Origin: Nostoc sp. CHAB 5834
GTDB lineage: Bacteria; Cyanobacteriota; Cyanobacteriia; Cyanobacteriales; Nostocaceae
Direction of reading: 5' to 3'
Assembly: GCA_020829485.1 (NCBI GenBank)
Contig: JAIVFU010000003.1
Span: 62,001-126,000, forward strand
Length of the DNA: 64,000 nucleotides
This document shows positions 54,508 to 64,000 of the stretch, piece after piece. The notes beneath the pieces were generated by a model that searched no databases, was not told the DNA's origin, and saw only the letters and a list, made by a program, of their open reading frames with translations. Within the stretch, counting starts at the first letter, position 1, and each line of letters opens with the position of its first letter. Position numbers and translations under genes: made by a program.

Positions 54508-54882
54508 ATGTTGACTAAGCGCAAAAGTCGAAGTGTTGCTGCTGTTTTAGCTTTTTCTGGCACGCTGACAATTTCAGGATTACATAAATTCTATCTGGGA
54601 CAGCCGTTGTGGGGCGTTTTGTATGTGTTGCTTTCCTGGACACCAATCCCCAAGGTAGCTAGTGCCATTGAGGGAGTTTGGTATTTAGCCCAAGATGAAG
54701 AAGTTTTTGATCGTAATTTTAATCTAGGTAAGTCAGCAACAAGAAACTCACAAAAGGTGAGTAATCAGGTAGGAGCGATCGCTGAGGCAATGCGTGAATT
54801 GGATGCTTTGCGCCAGGATGGGCTAATTTCAGAGTATGAATTTGAGCAAAAGCGCCGCCAATTGCTAGACCAGATTTCTTAA
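54508..54882 (+). CDS. TM2-domain membrane protein with SHOCT-like tail
   Basis: 124 residues. Two hydrophobic segments with SGLHKFYLGQPLWGVLYVLL (about 23-42) match the TM2 domain (G-x-H-x-F-Y-L-G). The C-terminal 30 residues ELDALRQDGLISEYEFEQKR resemble a SHOCT oligomerisation motif. It is an inner-membrane protein of unknown role. It precedes the HhH gene by 14 bp, suggesting a two-gene operon. Confidence 0.85.
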   Translation: MLTKRKSRSVAAVLAFSGTLTISGLHKFYLGQPLWGVLYVLLSWTPIPKVASAIEGVWYLAQDEEVFDRNFNLGKSATRNSQKVSNQVGAIAEAMRELDALRQDGLISEYEFEQKRRQLLDQIS

Positions 54883-54896
54883 GGTAAGCAACAATC

Positions 54897-55430
54897 ATGA
54901 ATAACTGGCTACCTTTGAACCCCAGGCTGCAAAAACTCCGTGCCAAGCTCCTCAACGATCCTTACTATCGCCTAGAATCTGGGGAAGAAATTCAGCTAGC
55001 GGCCAAATTAGGTATTCGCATTGATGCTAATCAAGCGACTGTAGATGATTGGTTACGCTTACCAGGTTTGTCAATTCACCAAGCGCGATCGCTTGTAGAA
55101 CTTTCGCGTTCTGGTGTTAAATTTTACTGTATTGAAGACATAGCTGCGGCTTTGGCTGTACCAGCGCCGCGCCTGGAACCATTAAAGCCTCTGCTGAATT
55201 TTATTTATTACGATCACGAATCTTTAGAAAGTCCGGCCCATTTAATCAATCCAAATACAGCAACGGTTGAAAATTTAGCTCAAATTCCATTTATAGATTT
55301 GTCTCTAGCGCAAGCAGTGATTCAAAATCGGCAATCAGCCGGGCCTTATCGTAACCTGGCTGATTTCCAACGGCGCTTGGAGTTAACTGGTGATGCGATC
55401 GCTCAACTGATGTATTATTTAAGGTTTTAA
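54897..55430 (+). CDS. Helix-hairpin-helix (ComEA-like) DNA-binding protein
   Basis: 177 residues. Two helix-hairpin-helix units: IDANQATVDDWLRLPGLSIH (about 43-62) and INPNTATVENLAQIPFIDLS (about 116-135), the second followed by GPYRNLADFQRRLELTGDAI as in ComEA. It lacks a signal peptide or membrane helix, so it is probably cytosolic DNA-binding rather than the uptake receptor itself. It follows the TM2 gene closely. Confidence 0.85.
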   Translation: MNNWLPLNPRLQKLRAKLLNDPYYRLESGEEIQLAAKLGIRIDANQATVDDWLRLPGLSIHQARSLVELSRSGVKFYCIEDIAAALAVPAPRLEPLKPLLNFIYYDHESLESPAHLINPNTATVENLAQIPFIDLSLAQAVIQNRQSAGPYRNLADFQRRLELTGDAIAQLMYYLRF

Positions 55431-55477
55431 GTTAAAAGTTTTAAAATATAGGGTTTTTGGTTTGTATGCAATATATT

Positions 55478-55560
55478 TTCACCTCTCTCCTCTTAGGAGA
55501 GAGGCTTTGAATCTTACTCCCCAACGCTAGTAAAGAAGGGGTTGGGGTTAAATCTATATA
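55478..55560. repeat. Family E-related fragment
   Basis: CTCCTCTTAGGAGAGAGGCT and TTGAATCTTACTCCCCAACG then GGGGTTGGGGTTAA match the interior of the element at 11315-11464, but the GCGGTTC ends are absent. Confidence 0.6.
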
Positions 55561-55572
55561 ACTCCTAACTAT

Positions 55573-56178
55573 TTAAATAAACCCAATGCGATCAAGAGGC
55601 CAAAAGCGAAACGCTGCTCGACCAATGACATTTTTTCTGGGTAAAAAGCCCCAATAACGAGAGTCATTACTATCGTTGCGGTTATCCCCCATGACAAAAA
55701 ACTCATCTTCTGGAACTTTTACTGGCCGATATGGCTGATTTGGCGGTTCAGCGATGTAGTCTTCTGCCAAAGGTTGACCATTGAGATAGACTTTGCCAGA
55801 AGCAACACTAATTACCTCACCAGGCTGGCCAATAACCCGCTTGATGAAGGCTTGGTCTTTGGGATATCCTCGACGTTGTAGTTCTGCGGGTGGCTGAAAA
55901 ACAATAATATCCCCAGTTATAGGAGGGTGAAAATGGTAGGAGATTTTTTCAACTACCAAGCGATCGCCTGTATGTAAGGTAGGCAGCATCGAATCAGAAG
56001 GTATATAGCGGGGTTCGGCGATAAAAGTCCTGATGAGAAATGCCAAACATAATGCGATCGCAATTAAAATCAGATTTTCTTGCCAACTACGCCATACTTT
56101 TAACGACGCACGCTCTTCTTTTGCATCACTTTCGTGAGGAACCATAAAAGTTTCTAGCCAGTTTAAAAAGTGGGACAA
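55573..56178 (-). CDS. lepB: Signal peptidase I
   Basis: 201 residues. An N-terminal cytosolic stretch and membrane helix (NLILIAIALCLAFLIRTFI) are followed by YIPSDSMLPTLHTGDRLVVE with the catalytic Ser, QAFIKRVIGQPGE with the catalytic Lys, and GDNRNDSNDSRYWGFL. It cleaves signal peptides of exported and thylakoid proteins. The Ser-Lys dyad is intact. The stop lies next to a repeat fragment. Confidence 0.94.
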   Translation of the reverse strand: MSHFLNWLETFMVPHESDAKEERASLKVWRSWQENLILIAIALCLAFLIRTFIAEPRYIPSDSMLPTLHTGDRLVVEKISYHFHPPITGDIIVFQPPAELQRRGYPKDQAFIKRVIGQPGEVISVASGKVYLNGQPLAEDYIAEPPNQPYRPVKVPEDEFFVMGDNRNDSNDSRYWGFLPRKNVIGRAAFRFWPLDRIGFI

Positions 56179-56394
56179 ATACCTTGATTATTTTGACTCA
56201 AAAGGTATACTTGTAAACAATAATGGTTCTGCATAAACCCACACAGATATTAAATAATACAGTTATCGCGTCTACCAGAGATAAGCAAAAGTGCTGTAAA
56301 TAAACTATGACCTGTCTAAGGCAATATAAGCTGATGATTAGAATTTTTAGATAATTAAAAATCTTAATTCTAATTGCTGCAATTATAAGGCAAG

Positions 56395-56478
56395 TTATGA
56401 GATAATTTTCACTTTTGCTTCTTACTGCTAAAAAAGCAGTTACCGATTGGTAGAGCGATACAGCCAGTCGGTTTTTTC
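56395..56478 (+). ncRNA. Candidate small RNA with two stem-loops
   Basis: ACTGCTAAAAAAGCAGT forms a tight hairpin (56424-56440), followed by ACCGATTGG / CCAGTCGGT (56442-56450 and 56464-56472) and then TTTTTT, an intrinsic terminator on the plus strand. There is no gene upstream on this strand within 960 bp for it to terminate (HhH ends at 55430 and lepB is on the minus strand). The 5' end is a guess. Confidence 0.35.
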
Positions 56479-57583
56479 TTTGAATATAAAATTGGTCGTT
56501 AAGTGGCAAATATGGCGTACCTATTACAGACATTAGTCCTAACGTACCAAAACTTTCGTACAGTGCGTTATACCATTTCAATTTAATAATAATGATACAA
56601 AGATACAAATACGTTGATAGGGGGGTGGCATTGCCCATTAGTGTCAACTTAAGGTGAAAGGTAGTAGACGATTTAAAAGATTGTCTTGTCAAGAGCCTCT
56701 GGCTGGAAACGAGTTTTTAAAGCATAAGACCGAACACCTAGTGAATCTTGGGTTTCACGTTGCTCAACTTAACCTATGCTTAATGCATCATTTTAGCTGT
56801 GCCACGCCACTACGTATATTTCAAAAATTTCCCATATTCTTAATTTTACGTCAACTAGTTCTACTGGACTGATACTTTTGTATACATAGATACTCTATAA
56901 TTGCACTCCTAACAGCTTGGCTATAAAGATGTGAATAAGTTACGTAATTATACTGTGACAGCATATACTATATTGTACTATTAATAATATATAAATCTCT
57001 TTTAATTTCAAGAAGGAGATTAACAGACAAAAACCTACTAGTAATTTAGACTTAAGTATCAGCATCAAAAACAGAGTTAAGCTGCTGATAAAATCATTTT
57101 TGCTGAATGATTTAAAAGTATCTAGATTAACGAATAAATGCCCCTTGGCAACGAGAAACTATACTTAATCAATTTTCGTCTGTCTATTTCATAGAAAGTT
57201 CGAGACAAGATTCTGTCAGTTAAAAATTTAACTTTTTCTTAAAAAGGAAGCAATAGCAATAGGCAGTAAGATATATCTTATCAAGAATAGAGCTAATAGT
57301 TGATTAGACTCTTTTTTGAAAGATACTCCACCCCTTGTAAGTAGTTTTGTATGTTAATCAAATAATTTCCTCAGCTACAAATTATACAGCTTTCCTGTCA
57401 GAAGTCTTGTTATATAAAACTTCAGCCCGCGAAAAATACAAATTGTAGACCCGACAGTTGAGCTACATCTTTTGTAGCTACATCTTTATTTACAAAGCTA
57501 TAAAACTTGAAAAGATAATGCTGCCTTAGTAGTGAAGTGAAAGACAGAAACTAATTCAGAACTCCGATAAGGAGGATTTTGGG

Positions 57584-57661
57584 GTGTCATTAATTATCCG
57601 ATTGCGCTCCTTCTTAGAACTAGCGTTAAGAATGTGGAAGTTCAGACCTTGCCTTTTATAA
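57584..57661 (+). CDS. Possible 25-residue peptide with strong ribosome site
   Basis: AAGGAGG at 57569-57575 is an almost ideal Shine-Dalgarno sequence, 8 bases before a GTG that opens MSLIIRLRSFLELALRMWKF then RPCLL and a stop. The peptide would be hydrophobic and basic. It lies 232 bp before the polysaccharide deacetylase gene and may be a leader peptide or a chance frame. Confidence 0.3.
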   Translation: MSLIIRLRSFLELALRMWKFRPCLL

Positions 57662-57893
57662 ATAGATTGACATTAAACAGTACCTAGTATTGTATAAACG
57701 TTCGTCCAAATCTAGAGCATCTAGATTTCAGTTAAAGCTGTATAGTCTGTTTTGTCGATTGTGAATTTCCGTTATTTCCATTCCAATTTTCAGAGTTACC
57801 AGAAAGCAGCTGGTATCTAAGATATCTAAAAAAATGTGCTATAACGTACCGTCATAACGTGGTTGATGGTTCGATCTTTGAAGGAGCTATGAG

Positions 57894-58802
57894 GTGGAAA
57901 ACAATAAGTCGTTTCTGTGGCCAGAAGGAATATTAATTGCACTGCTTGCCTTATGTGGTGTTTTTAGCCTTGCTTTCATGATGCTTCTAAGACCAAATCC
58001 TTCGGAGGCTCAAAGTACACAGAGTATAAATGTAAAGGATGTAGCTGCAAACGTAGGAACTCAGCAGCGGATTGAAAAATTAAAGGCGGCAATGCTTACA
58101 AGTTGGCAGCAAGAAGCACAAACAAAAGGACTATCCTACGCTATACCATCACGTTTTCAAGGGGCAATAGTTAAAGCGGCAAAACTCACCAAGGAGGAAA
58201 AAGTAATTGCTCTCACCTTTGATGATGGGCCTTGGCCTCAGACCACAGGGCAAGTACTAGATATTCTTAAGTCAAATAATATCAAAGGGACGTTTTTTGT
58301 GGTTGGGCAGAACCTAAAAAATTATCCAGAGTTAGGAAAGCAGATTGTTGTTCAAGGTCACGTCATTGCCAACCATACTTGGCATCACTGGTATCACTCT
58401 TTTAATCCACAAGCAGCTGCTTTTGAAATTGACCGCACAACAGATCTAATTTATCAAATTACAGGTGCTAAAACAAATCTATTCAGACCGCCTGGTGGCA
58501 TCCTACACAATGGATTAGCTGCTTATGCTAAAGGCCAAAAATATACTGTGGTGATGTGGTCTGCTGACTCCACAGACTACAAGTTACCAACTGTACCAAA
58601 GTTGATCAATAACGTGATTAGAGATTCTAAACCTGGTGGTATTGTCCTAATGCATGATGGTGGTGGGAACCGTTCCAGGACTGTGCAAGCTTTACCAGAA
58701 ATTATTAGCAACTTTAGAAAGCAAGGCTATCGCTTTGTTACTATTCCAGAACTTTTAGAAATAGAAGATGCAGACCAAAAGCTGCTTGCTAACAAAAAGT
58801 AA
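57894..58802 (+). CDS. Polysaccharide deacetylase (NodB/CE4 family)
   Basis: 302 residues, GTG start at 57894 with AAGGAG nine bases upstream; an ATG at 57889 is in another frame. An N-terminal membrane anchor or signal (ILIALLALCGVFSLAFMMLL) is followed by the CE4 motifs: ALTFDDGPWP (metal Asp pair), NHTWHHWYHS (metal His), RPPGG, WSADSTDYK and VLMHDGGG. These remove N-acetyl groups from peptidoglycan or exopolysaccharide outside the membrane. The end has an acidic tail. Confidence 0.93.
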   Translation: MENNKSFLWPEGILIALLALCGVFSLAFMMLLRPNPSEAQSTQSINVKDVAANVGTQQRIEKLKAAMLTSWQQEAQTKGLSYAIPSRFQGAIVKAAKLTKEEKVIALTFDDGPWPQTTGQVLDILKSNNIKGTFFVVGQNLKNYPELGKQIVVQGHVIANHTWHHWYHSFNPQAAAFEIDRTTDLIYQITGAKTNLFRPPGGILHNGLAAYAKGQKYTVVMWSADSTDYKLPTVPKLINNVIRDSKPGGIVLMHDGGGNRSRTVQALPEIISNFRKQGYRFVTIPELLEIEDADQKLLANKK

Positions 58803-59070
58803 TTATTAATTATGGGCAATTAGTCAATCGTAATTGGCTAAAAACTAAAATTATATTTTTTGCTTAGAATGCCTTATTTCTGATTGAAGTTTAGACGTGT
58901 ACAACACGGCGAAAAGAACATATCATTTAAAATGGCGCAAGAAGCTCGGAATACAATTATTTTGACTTTTGACTTTTGACTTCCGCCTTGTAGTACTAGT
59001 CAGGAGTGCAAAACTAAAGAACAAATCAACTTAAAACTTGATGAATAATCTTGGCAATTCAAATGACGGT

Positions 59071-59814
59071 TTAACCCAGTAATGGAGAGGCAATAACTGT
59101 CCAAGTTGCCATATATGTTCCAGCGTACTTATTGGAATAGTTAGTAGTGCTATCGGGAACAAACCAGTCAGGAGTTTTCTTCTGCTCTCTAACTTTTTTG
59201 TCCAAGCCAATTTGTAGGGAAATATTCTCGTAAACAATTTTTGCGTTTACAACTTTCAGCAATTTTTCTAGCAACTTTTGTAGCCATTCTGCCCGAACAT
59301 AAAGATTATGGGATGGATGGTCGCCATAAGCAAAAGGTACAATAAGCACCAAATATCCTTTCTCGCTTATTAGTTTGTCCAAACAGAATTGAACGAGTTC
59401 TTGATCGTCCTTTTGTTCTAGTGTTTCCTTATCGACATTGTGAAATAGCAAGCCGCCTAGGACGACGGCATCAAATTTTTGATTTTCTGAAGCCAATTCT
59501 GGCAGTGCTACCGATAAATCTTTAGCAGCAAACTTCTGGTTTGGGTATAGCTTTGAACAGTACTGAATCGCAGCTTCACTGTGATCTATCCCAAAGTAGT
59601 CACATCGCTCAGGTAGATATTTATTCAAAGCCGCATTGCCACATCCTAAATCTAACAAAGAGAATGAACTTTGCTTAAAAGCTTCATTGAGATACCAAAC
59701 TGATGGTGTGTATCGAGTAGTATTTTCAGAAGATTCAAAGTATGAATAATAATCATCTTGAAAACGTTCTTCTTCAGAAGTTTTGCGATCAGGAGCTTGC
59801 TCTTCTATAAGCAT
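59071..59814 (-). CDS. Class I SAM-dependent methyltransferase
   Basis: 247 residues. SLLDLGCGNAALNKYLPERC (residues 53-72) is motif I, YFGIDHSEAAIQYCSKLYP motif II, KFDAVVLGGLLFHNV and GYLVLIVPFAYGDHPSHN follow. An acidic N-terminal 30 residues precede the fold. No partner gene is adjacent, so the substrate is unknown. Confidence 0.87.
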   Translation of the reverse strand: MLIEEQAPDRKTSEEERFQDDYYSYFESSENTTRYTPSVWYLNEAFKQSSFSLLDLGCGNAALNKYLPERCDYFGIDHSEAAIQYCSKLYPNQKFAAKDLSVALPELASENQKFDAVVLGGLLFHNVDKETLEQKDDQELVQFCLDKLISEKGYLVLIVPFAYGDHPSHNLYVRAEWLQKLLEKLLKVVNAKIVYENISLQIGLDKKVREQKKTPDWFVPDSTTNYSNKYAGTYMATWTVIASPLLG

Positions 59815-59935
59815 TTTTATAGACTAATCCTACTTGTTATTAAATACTTATATAGAAGTTTACCAGCATTTAGGTAATGGCTTCTATACCCAATTAGGTA
59901 GATTTCAGGACAGTGTTGATATCGACTTTATTACC

Positions 59936-60035
59936 TAGACTTACGCAATAAGGTAGATGCTGCATGGGCTTGCCGCAGGCTATCGCAGAGGGCACAGAGA
60001 AATCAGAGTTTGAGAGATATTTTGCGTAAGTCCCA
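59936..60035. repeat. Family D inverted-repeat element, diverged copy
   Basis: Ends TAGACTTACGCAA and TTTGCGTAAGTCCCA with the shared inner block CAGAGTTTGAGAGATATTTT. The flanks (TTACC, GCTCA) do not show a duplication. It lies between the methyltransferase and glutamate synthase genes; the rest of that spacer has no gene. Confidence 0.75.
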
Positions 60036-60202
60036 GCTCAGTCACTTTTGTTGCCTAGTTGTGAATCATTTAGTGATATTCCCCCTTAAAAAGGGGGAAT
60101 ATTTTGCTCTCTACAGTCTTTTGAGGGGTAAATTCAGCTGACTGTTTTAGGTGTCTAAACGGGAGAATGGCTTAAGGCATAGTAGGAGAACAGTTACAGT
60201 TA

Positions 60203-63200
60203 CTAATGACTGCTTACTAAACTGAACTCAGTTGTTTTTTCAGGATCAGCTTCGGGACTATTAGCTTCAGAAGGTGGAACTAACTGCCAGAATTTTGGCA
60301 AAAATTCTTCCCAGTTTTGCAGAATTTTATTCGCCTTTGGTGAACCAGTGCGTTCCGCATGAGTTTTGATTAACTCTTGCAGTTGTTTTGCACCTGCTTC
60401 TGTAATCACCCGTTGGATTTTGACAATTTCCGGGTTGACTAACTCACGGAATGAGTCGTTTTCATCTAAGAAGTATGCCAGTCCACCAGTCATTCCAGCT
60501 GCTACGTTACGTCCTACTTTGCCGAGGACAACAATCACACCACCAGTCATGTATTCACAGCAGTGATCCCCAGCGCCTTCAATCACTGCTATGGCTTTGG
60601 AGTTTCTTACAGCAAAACGCTCTCCTGCTAAACCGTTGGCAAATAACATCCCACCAGTAGCACCATAGAGGCACGTATTGCCAACTATCACGTTTTGTGA
60701 TGCGTCATAGGTAGCATCAGTTGGAGGTTTGATGATGATTTCACCACCATGCATCCCCTTACCTACGTAGTCGTTTGCCTCTCCTTTCAGCGTCAGAATT
60801 ATACCAGGGAGGTTGAACGCACCAAAGCTTTGGCCAACACTACCTGTAAAGTTGAGATTAATTTGTCCTTCAAAGTCGCTATCACCGTATTGAGAAGCGA
60901 TCGCTCCCGCTAATCTTGTGCCTACTGTTCTGTCAGTATTGACAATAGGGTAAGTCTTGGTGACAGTGGACTGATCCCTAATGGCAGCCTGAATTTCGGG
61001 ATCGGCAAGCATCTTGTCATCTAAAACTACGCCGTTGCTGTGGACTTCTTCATGCAGCAACCAACTACGATTGTCTCTGGTATCTGGTAGCTTCAGTAAA
61101 CAGTCCAGGTTGAGCGATCGCGTTTTGGTGAGTTTTGCCTCTGGGCGCAGTTTCAACAAATCTGCACGTCCAATGATTTCTGACAAAGAACGGTAGCCAA
61201 GTCGTGCTAACAAACTACGCACTTCTTCGGCGATGAAGTAGAAGAAGTTAACAACCTGTTCCGGTATTCCCGTAAACCGCTTGCGGAGTTCTTCTTTTTG
61301 AGTAGCAACACCCACAGGGCAGGTGTTCATGTGGCAAACTCGCGCCATGATACAGCCTTCAGCAATCATGGCGATGGAGCCAAAACCGAATTCTTCACCG
61401 CCCATCAATGCACCTATTACCACATCCCAGCCACTCTTGAGTCCGCCATCTACGCGCAAAATCACGCGATCGCGCAGGCTATTTTCCATCAAGACGCGAT
61501 GCACTTCACTTAAACCCAATTCCCACGGTGAACCCGCGTGTTTAATCGAACTTAGTGGCGATGCACCTGTACCACCATCATGTCCAGAAATCTGGATAAT
61601 ATCAGCGTTTGCTTTGGCTACACCAGCTGCGATCGTGCCAATGCCAACTTCTGCAACTAGCTTCACCGACACCTTGGCTTTGGGATTAATTTGGTGCAGA
61701 TCAAAAATCAGTTGCGCTAAGTCTTCAATCGAATAAATATCGTGGTGGGGTGGTGGTGAAATCAGCGTGACACCTGGCTTCGAGCGCCTTAACATCGCAA
61801 TGTATTGGCTTACCTTGGGGCCTGGTAGCTGTCCACCTTCTCCAGGTTTAGCACCTTGGGCAATTTTGATTTCAATTTGTTTGGCGTTGACTAGGTACTC
61901 TGGTGTAACACCAAAGCGTCCTGATGCAACTTGCTTGATGGCACTATATGCTTTATCACCATTCCGCAATCCTTTTAAATGAGGTAGGGTTGGCGAATGA
62001 CCAGACTCGTCTACATCATCTAGAACTGTATAGCGGACTGGATCTTCGCCGCCTTCTCCAGAGTTAGATTTACCGCCAATGCGGTTCATAGCGATCGCTA
62101 AAGTTTCATGAGCTTCTCTTGACAAAGCGCCTAAAGACATGCCACCTGTGCAGAAACGTTTGACAATTTCAGTTACCGACTCTACTTCTTCTATAGGAAT
62201 TGAGGTGCGTTGCTTGCCGCCGTAGGCATCGCCTTGGAAGTCTAGCAAGTCCCGCAAGGCTGTTACTGGCCTACCTTGGAGGTGCTTTTTGTAAACTTCG
62301 TAGTGGTCGTAGTTTTTGCCATCTAAAGCCTTATGCAGCGCCTTAACCATTTCTGGGCTATTCATGTGGTATTCGCCGCCCGGACGGTACTGCACAAAGC
62401 CCAGGTTTTGTAACTTATTGGTCGTCAGTTCTGGGAAAGCTTTGCTGTGGAAGGAAAGCACTTCATCAGCCAGTTCCCTAACACTCAAACCACCGATGCG
62501 GGAAGTCGTACCACGGAATCCCAGTTCGATTAAATCTCCACCGATGCCAATAGCTTCAAAGATTTGGGCTGCTTGATAGCTGGAGAGCAGAGAAATTCCC
62601 ATCTTGGAGAGAATTTTTAGCAAACCTGACTCTACTGCTTTGCGATAGTTTCCTAAAGCTTGTTCTAGGGTGAGGGTGGGAATTTTTTGCACACCCATTA
62701 ACTTTTGAGTTTTAGGATCAGACCACCAATCACGCACCGTATCTAAAGCCATATACGGACAAACTGCACCAGCACCGTAGCCAATGAGACAAGCAAAGTG
62801 ATGAGTACTCCAGCATTGAGCAGTATTGACAATCAGGGATGTTTTCATTCGCAACCCTTCCCGAATCAGGTGATGATGTACAGCACCCACTGCTAACAGG
62901 GGAGGAATATATGTATTTTCTGGGCTGATACCGTCATTTGCCTTATCGCTTAAGATTAAAATCTTTGCACCTGCGCGGACTGATTCAGCTGCTTGTGCTT
63001 GTAAAGATTGGATTGCGGCCTTTAATCCTTCAGGGCCGGTAGCGATCGCAAATAGGGTTGACAACTCAGCCGTAGCAAATCCTGACAACTTAATTGCCTC
63101 TAATTCACCATCCGTTAACACTGGCGACTCAAGCTTCAATCTTCGAGCATATTCTGGCTTGGGTTCTAATAAGTTACCCCGTTCACCCAGTTCTACTTTC

Positions 63201-64000
63201 AAAGACATGACTAGCTTTTCGCGTAGGGGATCAATTGCCGGGTTCGTCACCTGAGCAAAACGCTGTTTGAAATAGTCATAAAGCAGGTGGGGTTTTGTTG
63301 ACAGCACTGCTAAAGGAATATCATCCCCCATGCAGAAAGTCGGTTCTGAACCTGCGATCGCCATTGGATGAATCACCATTTCTACATCTTCTGTAGTGTA
63401 GCCAAAGGCAGTTTGCAGCTGAAGCAATGTTTGCTTGTCAATTGTCACTTGTCCTTGGTCATTTGTCATTTGTCCTTTGCCATTGCCATTTGCTAATGAC
63501 GGATGACCAATGACCAATGACTTTAATTCTTGACGGTACTGTTGCAGCCATTCCCCATAAGGGTGCTGCTTGGCAATGCGCTGCTTAATCTCCCAATTCT
63601 TCAGGACTTCATGGTTTACTAAATCCACGGCAATCATTTGCCCTGGGCCGAGTCTACCTTTTTCGACAATATCGGCTTCTGGAAAGTCCACTACACCAGC
63701 TTCCGAAGCTACAACAATGTAGTCATCTTTGGTGATCAGGTAGCGAGCTGGTCTTAAGCCATTACGATCTAGTGTTGCACCAACTTTTTTCCCATCACTA
63801 AATACTAAAAGTGCTGGCCCGTCCCATGCTTCTTGCAGTCCACTATAATATTCGTAGAAATCAACAATTTCTGGATAGTTACGTAAAGAAGGCTGATTTT
63901 GGTAAGCCTCTGGAACCATAATCATTAAAGCTTCCAAAGGGCTGCGTCCAGAACACACCAGTAATTCAAAAACGTTGTCTAGGGTAGCTGAGTCGCTGTT
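60203..64000 (-). CDS. gltB: Glutamate synthase large subunit, C-terminal part (cut by window edge)
   Basis: The frame is open through 64000 ([20 protein letters not shown]), so at least 1265 residues are seen and the N-terminal amidotransferase start is missing. FMN/2-oxoglutarate domain: [39 protein letters not shown] and the 3Fe-4S Cys cluster [13 protein letters not shown]. The GXG beta-helix domain includes [18 protein letters not shown]. It makes glutamate from glutamine and 2-oxoglutarate; with no small subunit visible it is probably the ferredoxin-dependent type (glsF), but that is not decided. Around 63431-63525 ([16 protein letters not shown]) the coding sequence consists of heptamer-like repeats, an in-frame insertion in a variable region before [12 protein letters not shown]. 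Confidence 0.93.
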   Translation of the reverse strand, partial: NSDSATLDNVFELLVCSGRSPLEALMIMVPEAYQNQPSLRNYPEIVDFYEYYSGLQEAWDGPALLVFSDGKKVGATLDRNGLRPARYLITKDDYIVVASEAGVVDFPEADIVEKGRLGPGQMIAVDLVNHEVLKNWEIKQRIAKQHPYGEWLQQYRQELKSLVIGHPSLANGNGKGQMTNDQGQVTIDKQTLLQLQTAFGYTTEDVEMVIHPMAIAGSEPTFCMGDDIPLAVLSTKPHLLYDYFKQRFAQVTNPAIDPLREKLVMSLKVELGERGNLLEPKPEYARRLKLESPVLTDGELEAIKLSGFATAELSTLFAIATGPEGLKAAIQSLQAQAAESVRAGAKILILSDKANDGISPENTYIPPLLAVGAVHHHLIREGLRMKTSLIVNTAQCWSTHHFACLIGYGAGAVCPYMALDTVRDWWSDPKTQKLMGVQKIPTLTLEQALGNYRKAVESGLLKILSKMGISLLSSYQAAQIFEAIGIGGDLIELGFRGTTSRIGGLSVRELADEVLSFHSKAFPELTTNKLQNLGFVQYRPGGEYHMNSPEMVKALHKALDGKNYDHYEVYKKHLQGRPVTALRDLLDFQGDAYGGKQRTSIPIEEVESVTEIVKRFCTGGMSLGALSREAHETLAIAMNRIGGKSNSGEGGEDPVRYTVLDDVDESGHSPTLPHLKGLRNGDKAYSAIKQVASGRFGVTPEYLVNAKQIEIKIAQGAKPGEGGQLPGPKVSQYIAMLRRSKPGVTLISPPPHHDIYSIEDLAQLIFDLHQINPKAKVSVKLVAEVGIGTIAAGVAKANADIIQISGHDGGTGASPLSSIKHAGSPWELGLSEVHRVLMENSLRDRVILRVDGGLKSGWDVVIGALMGGEEFGFGSIAMIAEGCIMARVCHMNTCPVGVATQKEELRKRFTGIPEQVVNFFYFIAEEVRSLLARLGYRSLSEIIGRADLLKLRPEAKLTKTRSLNLDCLLKLPDTRDNRSWLLHEEVHSNGVVLDDKMLADPEIQAAIRDQSTVTKTYPIVNTDRTVGTRLAGAIASQYGDSDFEGQINLNFTGSVGQSFGAFNLPGIILTLKGEANDYVGKGMHGGEIIIKPPTDATYDASQNVIVGNTCLYGATGGMLFANGLAGERFAVRNSKAIAVIEGAGDHCCEYMTGGVIVVLGKVGRNVAAGMTGGLAYFLDENDSFRELVNPEIVKIQRVITEAGAKQLQELIKTHAERTGSPKANKILQNWEEFLPKFWQLVPPSEANSPEADPEKTTEFSLVSSH
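63431..63525. repeat. Heptamer-type repeat inside glutamate synthase coding sequence
   Basis: The plus strand reads TGTCACTTGTCCTTGGTCAT, TTGTCATTTGTCC and ATGACCAATGACC units, the same ATGACAA/GTCCTTT type found between genes at 23748 and 43081. It is kept in frame and encodes a Gly/Asn/Gln/Thr-rich loop. Confidence 0.8.

Larger units (their letters stand above)
56179..57893. other. 1.7 kb AT-rich region without a firm gene
   Basis: A 164-codon minus-strand frame (56198-56692) is rich in Ile, Leu and Tyr and crosses a hairpin terminator, so I treat it as non-coding. I see a candidate small RNA (56395-56478), a possible 25-residue peptide (57584-57661), and otherwise featureless AT-rich DNA, perhaps the long leader of the deacetylase gene. 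Confidence 0.5.

Noticed and set aside
56198..56692. 164-codon minus-strand open frame
   Set aside because: AT-rich composition, no ribosome site, Ile/Tyr-rich random-like sequence, and it runs through a plus-strand hairpin terminator.

Overview
The window is chromosomal DNA of a filamentous, heterocyst-type cyanobacterium, most likely Nostoc or a close relative. The evidence is the photosystem I genes psaF-psaJ-psaL, very frequent HIP1 octamers (GCGATCGC), cyanobacteria-only families (Tic22, DUF1825, a Mo-dependent nitrogenase C-terminal-like protein, RRM RNA-binding protein), heptameric short tandem repeats, and a large population of small interspersed repeats. The species cannot be named from the sequence alone.

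Layout. 0-5 kb: small and decayed genes, including a Ser/Thr kinase broken by a miniature inverted-repeat element, a GIY-YIG protein, a GNAT acetyltransferase and a methyltransferase. 5-11 kb: an OmpR-type regulator, then the arsenosugar set arsM - PiT transporter - arsS, a Uma2 protein and a methyltransferase-HIT fusion. 11-17 kb: serA and prmA, a 1.5 kb gene-free stretch filled with inverted-repeat elements, and a BMP-type lipoprotein. 17-22 kb: a cobalamin-riboswitch operon (DUF1636-cobK), tRNA-Val, a COG0523 metallochaperone plus WD40 protein behind a Zur-like box, and sufE. 22-30 kb: RNA-binding protein, an M48-like protein lacking its zinc ligands, prfC, DUF4870 and hemB. 30-38 kb: pdhB, secDF, GNAT, a degenerate histidine kinase, tsaC-type gene, prmC and tic22. 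39-44 kb: tRNA-Pro, a second GNAT flanked by inverted copies of one element, an ACT-like protein, a hydrolase and tsaD. 44-47 kb: psaFJL, gmk and remA. 47-56 kb: DUF29, pyrF, tyrS, a class A penicillin-binding protein, DUF1825, a J-domain/TPR protein, TM2, HhH and lepB. 56-58 kb: an AT-rich 1.7 kb spacer with a possible small RNA. 58-64 kb: polysaccharide deacetylase, a methyltransferase, and glutamate synthase running off the right edge.

Most genes are ordinary core genes. Translation and tRNA modification are well represented (prmA, prmC, prfC, tyrS, tsaC, tsaD), with tetrapyrrole and corrin synthesis (hemB, cobK) and protein export (secDF, lepB).

The distinctive feature is the repeat landscape. 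At least seven families of about 90-180 bp elements have terminal inverted repeats, several with visible target duplications (TA, TAA or 5 bp), and no transposase is present. They and the heptamer or 24-29 nt dispersed repeats have disrupted one kinase gene, inserted in frame into at least two acetyltransferase genes and probably glutamate synthase, and supplied start or stop codons to pyrF and a hydrolase. Three proteins carry family folds with key residues replaced (M48, HIT, histidine kinase).
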